From Arcuatula senhousia (taxonomy: Eukaryota; Mollusca; Bivalvia; Mytilida; Mytilidae): a stretch of DNA of 64,000 bases. Under the pieces are notes generated by a model. That model searched no databases. It had not been told where the DNA came from and worked only from the letters and a program-made list of their open reading frames with translations. Each line of letters starts with the position of its first letter. Within the stretch, counting starts at the first letter, position 1. The position numbers were made by a program, and so were the translations under genes. Below, one piece after another: positions 12,684 through 23,030 of this stretch. Location of the stretch: the NCBI GenBank assembly GCA_963971305.1, contig OZ020303.1, positions 20,333,184 to 20,397,183 on the forward strand, in the 5' to 3' direction.

Positions 12684-15600
12684 ATTATCTAAGATGCCTT
12701 GAAGAAAACAAACATTGGTATGGCGATAAGGACCACAGTTTAATTTTACAATAAATACAAATCAATTATCAAATAAAAAATATAAATGTAAATATGGTTA
12801 GCGCACATTGCGTATGTGGCAACCCAATGAATTGAACAAAAATAAATATTATTGGAAAATAATTTTGATCACCGTGGGAAACACAGCAGACTGTGACACA
12901 GGTGAGATCCCAAATCCCTTAAACAAGCTGTTAGCACAGCACGAAGTCTATAACATGCAGCAAATATGCCTTACGACCCTCAGGCATATGCATAAACTTC
13001 TGGTCAACTGCAAAGTGTTCGAGTAAAAACGATATCCTTCTAGCTTGATTAAACTGTGGCCGTTGTTCGTTATGCATTAGATAAAAGTAAAACAACTGTT
13101 CAAATATTAAGCAATGCAAATTCTTCCGTATAAAAGATATAGTTCAAATCGAAATCGATTCCAATTCTTCCAGTTATATCATTTATGGACGAAGAGTACC
13201 ACAACTGTTCAAATTGGTGCCGCTGCCAATCCTTTCATATTAGAGATATCCTTTTTAGATAAAAAGTAAATGAATTGTTCAATAGATGTCATGAGTCGAC
13301 GGTGCCAATCCTTCCATTTGTGATGTATCCATTGTAGGTAAATAGTTAATAAATTGTTCCACTAGATAATGGTGCTAACCCTTTAATTATTTGTAGACAA
13401 CGAACTAGTTCCAATCAAAAACGGTGCAATTCTTCGGGTACATTAGATCCAACGTAACTGTTGTCATTGCTGGTTTATGGAGTAGGTAGATACGTCAAAT
13501 AATAACCATGTAAAATGAGGGGCTGAAAAGATAAAACAAACAAAAAACCAGCAGAATACGAGCATTTCAGTACAACCTATCTAAAAGAATGGTGAGGGTG
13601 GGAGGGTTTTTCCCATAAAATTTCGACTTCCATCTATCGTGTTGCACTTAGAAAGGCCAGTTTAACGCTGATGACGTCACTCAAAAGAATTATACATCCG
13701 GACTAAAATACGGAGAAATTTCCGGCACATCGATAATTGAATTTAAGTTAAACCTTAAATTCTATTATCTAAGATGCCTTGAAGAAAACAAACATTGGTA
13801 TGGCGATAAGGACCACAGTTTAATTTTACAATAAATACAAATCAATTATCAAATAAAAAATATAAATGTAAATATGGTTAGCGCACATTGCGTATGTGGC
13901 AACCCAATGAATTGAACAAAAATAAATATTATTGGAAAATAATTTTGATCACCGTGGGAAACACAGCAGACTGTGACACAGGTGAGATCCCAAATCCCTT
14001 AAACAAGCTGTTAGCACAGCACGAAGTCTATAACATGCAGCAAATATGCCTTACGACCCTCAGGCATATGCATAAACTTCTGGTCAACTGCAAAGTGTTC
14101 GAGTAAAAACGATATCCTTCTAGCTTGATTAAACTGTGGCCGTTGTTCGTTATGCATTAGATAAAAGTAAAACAACTGTTCAAATATTAAGCAATGCAAA
14201 TTCTTCCGTATAAAAGATATAGTTCAAATCGAAATCGATTCCAATTCTTCCAGTTATATCATTTATGGACGAAGAGTACCACAACTGTTCAAATTGGTGC
14301 CGCTGCCAATCCTTTCATATTAGAGATATCCTTTTTAGATAAAAAGTAAATGAATTGTTCAATAGATGTCATGAGTCGACGGTGCCAATCCTTCCATTTG
14401 TGATGTATCCATTGTAGGTAAATAGTTAATAAATTGTTCCACTAGATAATGGTGCTAACCCTTTAATTATTTGTAGACAACGAACTAGTTCCAATCAAAA
14501 ACGGTGCAATTCTTCGGGTACATTAGATCCAACGTAACTGTTGTCATTGCTGGTTTATGGAGTAGGTAGATACGTCAAATAATAACCATGTAAAATGAGG
14601 GGCTGAAAAGATAAAACAAACAAAAAACCAGCAGAATACGAGCATTTCAGTACAACCTATCTAAAAGAATGGTGAGGGTGGGAGGGTTTTTCCCATAAAA
14701 TTTCGACTTCCATCTATCGTGTTGCACTTAGAAAGGCCAGTTTAACGCTGATGACGTCACTCAAAAGAATTATACATCCGGACTAAAATACGGAGAAATT
14801 TCCGGCACATCGATAATTGAATTTAAGTTAAACCTTAAATTCTATTATCTAAGATGCCTTGAAGAAAACAAACATTGGTATGGCGATAAGGACCACAGTT
14901 TAATTTTACAATAAATACAAATCAATTATCAAATAAAAAATATAAATGTAAATATGGTTAGCGCACATTGCGTATGTGGCAACCCAATGAATTGAACAAA
15001 AATAAATATTATTGGAAAATAATTTTGATCACCGTGGGAAACACAGCAGACTGTGACACAGGTGAGATCCCAAATCCCTTAAACAAGCTGTTAGCACAGC
15101 ACGAAGTCTATAACATGCAGCAAATATGCCTTACGACCCTCAGGCATATGCATAAACTTCTGGTCAACTGCAAAGTGTTCGAGTAAAAACGATATCCTTC
15201 TAGCTTGATTAAACTGTGGCCGTTGTTCGTTATGCATTAGATAAAAGTAAAACAACTGTTCAAATATTAAGCAATGCAAATTCTTCCGTATAAAAGATAT
15301 AGTTCAAATCGAAATCGATTCCAATTCTTCCAGTTATATCATTTATGGACGAAGAGTACCACAACTGTTCAAATTGGTGCCGCTGCCAATCCTTTCATAT
15401 TAGAGATATCCTTTTTAGATAAAAAGTAAATGAATTGTTCAATAGATGTCATGAGTCGACGGTGCCAATCCTTCCATTTGTGATGTATCCATTGTAGGTA
15501 AATAGTTAATAAATTGTTCCACTAGATAATGGTGCTAACCCTTTAATTATTTGTAGACAACGAACTAGTTCCAATCAAAAACGGTGCAATTCTTCGGGTA

Positions 15601-16210
15601 CATTAGATCCAACGTAACTGTTGTCATTGCTGGTTTATGGAGTAGGTAGATACGTCAAATAATAACCATGTAAAATGAGGGGCTGAAAAGATAAAACAAA
15701 CAAAAAACCAGCAGAATACGAGCATTTCAGTACAACCTATCTAAAAGAATGGTGAGGGTGGGAGGGTTTTTCCCATAAAATTTCGACTTCCATCTATCGT
15801 GTTGCACTTAGAAAGGCCAGTTTAACGCTGATGACGTCACTCAAAAGAATTATACATCCGGACTAAAATACGGAGAAATTTCCGGCACATCGATAATTGA
15901 ATTTAAGTTAAACCTTAAATTCTATTATCTAAGATGCCTTGAAGAAAACAAACATTGGTATGGCGATAAGGACCACAGTTTAATTTTACAATAAATACAA
16001 ATCAATTATCAAATAAAAAATATAAATGTAAATATGGTTAGCGCACATTGCGTATGTGGCAACCCAATGAATTGAACAAAAATAAATATTATTGGAAAAT
16101 AATTTTGATCACCGTGGGAAACACAGCAGACTGTGACACAGGTGAGATCCCAAATCCCTTAAACAAGCTGTTAGCACAGCACGAAGTCTATAACATGCAG
16201 CAAATATGCC
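12684..16210. repeat. Tandem array, 1,080-bp unit, about 3.27 identical copies
   Basis: Units begin at 12684, 13764, 14844 and 15924; the fourth stops after 287 bp at 16210. Copies look identical at every position compared. Each full unit contains a monomer box shared with the next array (GATCACCGTGGGAAACACAGC ... CTGTGACACAGGTGAG), a run of degenerate sub-repeats, and a perfect CRE-type palindrome TGACGTCA (13672, 14752, 15832). The 72- and 62-codon frames within it recur only because the DNA recurs; they are not credible genes. Identity suggests recent amplification or gene conversion; an assembly artefact must be considered. Confidence 0.95.
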
Positions 16211-16599
16211 AAATTGACAGTTCAAAACACGAGTGGAGAACTGGCAACCGCCATAAGCAATGGGGGATGGCTGCATGAACTAATGGTTGGTCCTTACCCC
16301 AGTAAAAATTAATTCAATCAAATGAAATGTCAATGCACGATAAAAGATCTGCGAAATGCGGGAAATAATTGTTTAATGCATGATACATGATTTGCGAAAG
16401 ATAGAAAATACCAATGATGAATGTGGATAAACCCCCGATAGTAAAAAAAAAATTAATTAAAACAAAGTAAAAAGAATAATTAAGAACCGAAGCTGAAATA
16501 TAAGATCAATCAAATGAAATGTCCATGCTCAGTAAATGATGATCTGCGAAATGAACGAAATAAATATTTAATAAATGAAATGATATTTAAAATGAAAGA

Positions 16600-18060
16600 A
16601 ATATGATAATTCTGTCAAATGTGGCTACCGCAAATTGCTGATCTCGCAACCAATTCAAATCACTCATACAATATGTTTAAAGTATTTTCGTAAATAATTT
16701 TGATCACTGTGGGAAACACAGCAAGCTGTGACACATGTGAGACAAAAAAAACTCTTAAACAATATATCAAACATTTAAAAAATATATAATAAAGGATATA
16801 TCGAAAAAATAAATAAATAAACAAAAGAAAGAAGGAAACTGAAATCAAATAAGATATCAATGCTCAATGAATGATAAATGGGTTACCGCAGATTGCATAT
16901 ATGGCCACCCATAACTGAATCATTCTATACAATAATAGATGTTAGGTAAATAATTTTGATCACCGTGGGAAACACAGCTGGCTGTGACACAAGTGAGATA
17001 CCAAAACCCTTAAACAATATAATATCTAAGATGTAATAAGCAATAAACTAAAGGAATTAAACAAAAGAAAGAAACTAAAATAAAAATCAATCAAATAAGA
17101 TTCCAATGTTTAATAAATGAAAAATGATCTGCAAAATGCAGAAAAATATTCAGAAATGTGGGTTACCGCAGATTGCATTATGGCCACCCATAACTGAATC
17201 ATTCTATACAATAAATAATAGATGTTTGGTAAATAATTTTGATCACCGTGGGAAACACAGCTGGCTGTGACACAAGTGAGATACCAAAACCCTTAAACAA
17301 TATAATATCTAAGATTTAATAAGCAATAAAGTAAAGGAATTAAACAAAAGAAAGAAACTAAAATAAAATTCAATCAAATAAGATACCAATGTTTAATAAA
17401 TGAAAAATGATGTGCAAAATGCAGAAAAATATTCAGAAATGTGGGTTACCGCAGATTGCATATGGCCACCCATAACTGAATAATTCTATACAATAATAGA
17501 TGTTTGGTAAATAATTTTGATCACCGTGGGAAACACAGCTGGCTGTGACACAAGTGAGATACCAAAACCCTTAAGCAATATAATATCTAATATTTAATAA
17601 GAAATAAAATAAAAGAAAGAAATAAAAATCAATCAAATAAGATGCTGATGTTCAGTAAATGATAAATGATTTGCAGAATGCAGAAATATATTCAGAAATG
17701 TGGGTTACCGCAGATTGCATATGGCCACCCATAACTGAATCATTAAATATCAATAGATGTTGTGTCAATAATTTTGATCACCGTGGGAAACACAGTTGGC
17801 TGTGACACAAGTGAGATACCAAAACCCTTTAACAATATAATATTTAAGATTTAATATAAAGAAATAAAATAAAGGAATAAAAACATAAGAAAAATCAATC
17901 AAAAAGATGTCAATGCTGAAAAAATGATGAGTGATCTGCAGAATGCAGAAAAATGGTCAGTCGAGAAATGTGAGTTACTCAAGATTGCGTATGGTCACCA
18001 TGAGAAACACAGCAGGATGTGAAAAAGCGAGATACCAAAAAACTTTAAACAATTATAGTA
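16600..18060. repeat. Diverged satellite-like monomers, about 255-285 bp, with a conserved hairpin box
   Basis: The box TTTTGATCACCGTGGGAAAC followed by ACAGC, two variable bases, GCTGTGACACAAGTGAGATACC recurs at about 16698, 16953, 17237, 17515 and 17772, with a truncated form near 17,996. Each box is preceded by GGGTTACCGCAGATTGCAT, ATGGCCACCCATAACTGAA and followed by AT-rich spacer. The same composite occurs once per 1,080-bp unit, so the two arrays share an origin. Monomers differ by substitutions and indels, mostly in the spacer. Confidence 0.9.
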
Positions 18061-20754
18061 TCCAAAAAGATAAATAGATAAATACTTAATAAATAAATGA
18101 GGAAACTGAAATTTAAATTCAATCCAAAAATTATAATATAATAAAAAAATTTTTTAAAAAAATCTTTATTTTTAAATTCACAACATATTTGCAAAATCAT
18201 AAACAATAAAAATAAAAATATTGAAATTTAACAAATTTGAACTTGTTCAGTTACCACACTCCTTGTATTTATACTCCCAGTGCTCATGATGGGCTGACAT
18301 GTGATAATTATTAAAAGGAAAGGAAACTTAATCTAATGAAAATATAGTGCAAGGGTGTAAATGTAAATATATGTGTGCTGTGTGCAAGATGTTTTGCAAT
18401 ATAGCTTATATATGTAAATATTCGCATTCGGTTGCTATATCCATTAAATATCGCATTTCAGGGATATAGTTATAACATGTGTCGTCTGCTGTGAAATATA
18501 AAAGTGCATTAAATATATAACATATGTTTGCATATAAGTGTGTGTGTGTGTTGCTAGATCAATAGTGTGTGCGTGTCACGTGTGTATGTGTGTGTAAAAC
18601 TCATGAGTGGATGTGCTTAAGCTAGTGTTCTGGTGCAAACCCATGTATGAATGTAGATCTATGTAAGATCAAAACTGTAGACACTAGTGTATATAAATTA
18701 GACATTGTGCAGTAGCGTCAATATATCAAGAATGTGAGTGTATTTCATAAAATAGTGGCTTACAGGCTGTATTTATTATTCTTTTACTGAAAACTAAAAA
18801 TAAATTTTGTCTATGAGTATGTTTAACAAATTCTGTTTGGTTATCATCATGATCATGTTATGTATGTTTTTTAAAGATATTTCTAAGATGTAATTGTATA
18901 TGCAGTAACAACAAATCACTCATCGTACAAAAGTTTTGTGTTGTGATTGAGGGTTTGTAAATGGACACATAATGTTACTTCTTGTAGTACAAGTTCAGCA
19001 AAATGTATTCGTTACATGATAAAATGCACAATGTGTATATGTGTTATTATATGATAAGACTTCTTAATCAACCCAGCAGTGTAAAGATGGTAAGATGTTT
19101 ATTCAAGCTGAAATGTCAGTCAGTTTGATGTTTGTGTTTGGACATATTGATCAAGGTTATGTACACTCGACTTTGTAAAAACACAAGTCGAATAATCAGT
19201 GTGTGTGTGTGTGTGTGAGTGAGTGTGTGTGTCAATGTGCATATTTACATACATACAGCTGCAAGCGAAGATAATTGTTTCCTTTTTTCCCTTAAACACT
19301 TATAAGAATAACATGCATAATAAACTAAATTAAAACAAAAATAAACAAATGAAAAATTAATACATATTCTAATAATTTTTCTTACCGTTATTGACAATAA
19401 ATTCAATAGTTAAATAAATGAAATTAGAACTTAAAAAAAATGTATGCGTAAATGTATATTACATTTTAAATAACTGATCTATAAATATTAAACTATCAAA
19501 TCAGTTTTAATCAAAACATAAATTCTATATAATAATATTTTGCATCCCGATTTCTGTTTATGTCAATTACTAGTTAAAGATTAGAATAATATAAATATGA
19601 AAAAGATTATATGATTTGATAAATTAAAGAATTCTTGAAACGGCACATTTTTGGCATGCAAGATATGCTTACAAAACAATAAATTAAGCAATCATTGATG
19701 ACCACCTACGAAATTATGTTGGACTAAACGGTGTAACACCTTATGTGAATTTATATTGTCGTTGTTTAATAGGAGATCTGAGTTTGAAGCAAACACATAT
19801 CAATGAATGTAAGAATAAATGCTCGACTATTGAGAGGTTACAAAAAATAAATAATGAATGTGTACACTATATGCAACAGGAGTATATTTGTTGGACACAT
19901 TACCTATATACATGAACATTCACAGGTGGATCCCCATCGGTTGATTTCGAATATGCCATATTAATGGTCGATTAAATCCGGGCTGACGTCGAAAAAACCA
20001 TAATCTAAGTCGTGAAATTTGTTGTGGCAGGTGGTGGTTACGATCCAACTCCAGTGAGTTTCAGATTATCCCTCTTTTTGTAGTCCAAACAAAGTCAAAT
20101 AACGTTGAAGCTGTATTTAGTTCTTTCCACTGTTGCTTTCCATACATTCTATAAACTAAAGAAAATCGAGAATAAAACTAATGCTAGCCTAGTTTAACAT
20201 ATATAATTATAAAAATAAATGCATTATGTTCACTGTCCTGGTCTTGGCTAAAATTACGCCGACAGGACAAAATCATACACAAATCAATCAATCAATCAAT
20301 CAATAATTCATTTTGTAATCTAAGCAATGTTTAGAGCAACATGCCGATGATAATAATGTATCAAAATTGTTCAAACATTAACTCTAGTTTTAAGAGGAAA
20401 AGCAAACAAACAAACAAACGAATTTTTGAAGTTATTAAAACAGGAAGCCCTACGTGTTATGGGGGCATGAATTCATGAATTGCCCGAGACTCGGCGAAAT
20501 AAGTTAATAACAAATGTATCATCAATGTAATTTTATTTCGCAGTGTAGATAGTTATAGTTTCATCACTGCTGAATCTGTCATTTATATGACACGCTGTTA
20601 CAAAGCGTTTTATTGTGAAAATGCCAACACAGTGATGGTTAAAAAGACATTTACTTGATAAAACTAAACAAGTTTTATAATATTATCCGAGTAAGATCTT
20701 TTTCTAATAAAATTAACTGAAATATACTCCCCTGAAACACAGATGTCCATGGAT
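18061..20754. other. Gene-free AT-rich DNA with GT microsatellites
   Basis: No gene is seen. Simple repeats include interrupted (GT)n at about 18,538-18,600 and 19,199-19,235, (AATC)n at about 20,283-20,303 and (AAAC)n at about 20,401-20,420. Otherwise nothing is recognised. Confidence 0.6.
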
Positions 20755-20915
20755 TTTTTCCCATAAAATTTCGACTTCCATCTATCGTGTTGCACTTAGA
20801 AAGGCCAGTTTAACGCTGATGACGTCACTCAAAAGAATTATACATCCGGACTAAAATACGGAGAAATTTCCGGCACATCGATAATTGAATTTAAGTTAAA
20901 CCTTAAATTCTATTA
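20755..20915. repeat. Solitary 161-bp copy of the end of the 1,080-bp unit
   Basis: It matches unit positions 13607-13767 without visible difference, including the TGACGTCA at 20820-20827, and stops exactly where the unit's repeat junction lies. The junction bases ATTA are shared with the left start of the array at 12684-12687. Confidence 0.95.
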
Positions 20916-22011
20916 ACTTAAAATTTGCGGGCATCTGCATGACGATCCTTTCTTCGCTCACCAAAATTAATAATTCGCAAACATTTTGAACAATATACTT
21001 TAACAGAGAATAAATCTATTATAGTTCTTATATATTTTGCTTGCCTTTAAACGCTTTAGCGCTTTGATTTTAATATTGTTCCTGCTGTACATGTACATGT
21101 TTATGAATTTGTAAAAATATTCTTTGGAGATCAACGATGAAATTAAAAATATGATTTTATTGGAGAAGGTGAGGGCATTACAATAACCTTGTGGATTGTC
21201 TTGAAGGAGGTGAGGGCCTCAAAAATCTTATCCTGGTTTTGCTTAACCTCACCCTGGCCATAAAAAATAAACAATTAAAAAAGCCAATCAATAGGTGAAA
21301 TTGAACTGAAAAAAAACTTGACACACCCACACATACACTCTGTTGGTAGAGTATTTTGCGGACAATCTAAATTGTCAGCGAGGAGTTGCTGGATTATTTT
21401 TCGAAAAGATGTTCTAGAATTGTTGCTAAAATTAAAAACGTTTACCGTACATCTTAGAGAAAATTAACGAATGCAAACTATTGGTGAAATGAAAGCACTG
21501 ATTTTCGTTTGCTTAAACATTCAAACATTCAGATCAATAAGCTCTACAAATTAAAGTCGTCATTGGATGGAAGTTGTCAGATGGTCAATGGTAGAAGTTA
21601 TGGTCAATATACTATCAGCTTGGTCTACGGAAATTCGTACAAAGGTTCGGACAGACGGACATGTGTTGAAGTAATGCCCTCTTTTCCGACATGCCGTCGC
21701 ATGAGCATGCAAACAACTTTTTAGTCTCATTTAATGAGAAAAGCATATCCATGCTTAAAATAAATTTGGACAGAGTCATCCTTTTGGGTTAGTTCAATCA
21801 GCCATGTGATCCTTTTCAGGTTTTTTGTTCATATTCACAGGGTTAAAAACCTCTTTTTCTACATCTGATGATCTTTCATTCACTAGTTATACACAAAATA
21901 TAGTAAAACCAGATTGAAAATAATAAATCTGCTTATTTATCACCAAACCAATGAATTGGATAAGTTTGTGCTCCCTTGTTTTCAAAAAAACTTATTTTCA
22001 TATAAAATCAA
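20916..22011. other. Gene-free DNA between the solitary unit end and the right inverted repeat
   Basis: No supported gene; the 71-codon frame at 21509-21724 has no recognisable family. A GGAGAAGGTGAGGGC-type phrase occurs twice near 21,165 and 21,205. Nothing else is seen. Confidence 0.5.
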
Positions 22012-22132
22012 GTCAGGGAATATGTGTAATTTTGATGAAAAATTCAGGGATTGCATGAAATTCCTGGACATTTTCAGGGATTACCTGTAATTACTATGAG
22101 TCTGTCAGGGATTATATCGTAACTAGTTTTTG
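22012..22132 (-). repeat. Right inverted terminal-like repeat of the 11.5-22.1 kb block
   Basis: Read on the minus strand it gives AATCCCTGACA, ATTACAGGTAATCCCTGA, CATGCAATCCCTGA, ACACATATTCCCTGACT. This is the order found on the plus strand at 11,540-11,690, with moderate divergence and small indels. Confidence 0.7.
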
Positions 22133-22654
22133 GTGAATATTGTAGAATTTTTGATAGATGTGAATAAGTGTCCATGTTACGAAAGTACAGGATAAACATA
22201 AACTGATAACTGTTGAAATCAAAGTCCTGGATATAACTTATTATAATCTGTTAAAATAAAAGTCCTGGATACATGAACGTTCACATATTTTATTTTTGTT
22301 AAAGTCCAGCAAATATTATAAACCACAATAAACATATTTACAAAAACGAAACCGCTCACGGAGCGGTGTTAACCTGGAGCCTACATCTTGGCGTCTGACC
22401 ACCAACTCCTACATTCCAAAACTGATCTTTAAAAAACTAATTTTAGCGCCTTTCACTAAAAAGCCTTAGCGACGGATTAACAAATTGAAATACAAATTGA
22501 AAGATCAAACGAGAGGAAAAGACGGATTAAAAATTGATAGGAATTACTTAGTTTTGACATGTTTGTCTAATTGACTTTATTGTCGTTCTTGACTTAATCT
22601 TTATCTTATAAAATACAGGAAAAATGTGTGAAAAATAATGTAAACAAATAAAGT

Positions 22655-23030
22655 AAAAATATATGAAACTTGACAGTTGCTGATAGAAATAAAGTAAAAT
22701 CGTTTAAAATATATTTAATCAAAGTTCTCTATGAAAAATGAACTACTTTAATACCAAACATGACATGAAAAGACGCAAAAATAGAAATTTAACATTTTAT
22801 GAAAATCTACACTACGACAACTCTTCCCTCGCCCGCTTAGCTTCGGACCCCGAAGCTGTAAATTAAAAATATATGAAACTTGACAGTTGCTGATAAAAAT
22901 AAAGTAAAATCGTTTAAAATATATTTAATCAAAGTTCTCTATGAAAAATGAACTACTTTAATACCAAACATGACATGAAAAGACGCAAAAATAGAAATTT
23001 AACATTTTATGAAAATCTACACTACGACAA
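22655..23030. repeat. Direct duplication, two 166-bp copies at 210-bp spacing
   Basis: Positions 22655-22820 and 22865-23030 are almost identical (one visible G/A difference in GATAGAAAT/GATAAAAAT). The copies are separated by about 44 bp that carry a small hairpin, GCTTCGGACCCCGAAGC. No coding potential is seen. Confidence 0.9.

Larger units (their letters stand above)
11540..22132. mobile_element. Candidate 10.6-kb composite or non-autonomous element with inverted ends and tandem repeats inside
   Basis: The block is delimited by the diverged inverted repeats at 11,540-11,695 and 22,012-22,132. Inside are the 1,080-bp array, the diverged monomer array and long AT-rich spacers. I see no transposase, recombinase or polymerase, so if it moved it did so non-autonomously. 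No target-site duplication could be recognised at the edges. Alternatively the two ends are independent insertions of one short repeat in opposite orientation. Tandem-repeat-containing non-autonomous elements are known from bivalves (for example the pearl-type elements), which makes the idea plausible but not proven. Confidence 0.4.

Noticed and set aside
12808..16278. Repeated 72-76-codon frames beginning MRMWQPNELNKNK, and 62-codon antisense frames
   Set aside because: They recur only because the 1,080-bp DNA unit recurs; no family resemblance and no promoter or splice context.
12684..18060. CRISPR-like regular repeats
   Set aside because: Units are 255-1,080 bp and spacers are not unique short inserts; this is eukaryotic satellite-type DNA.
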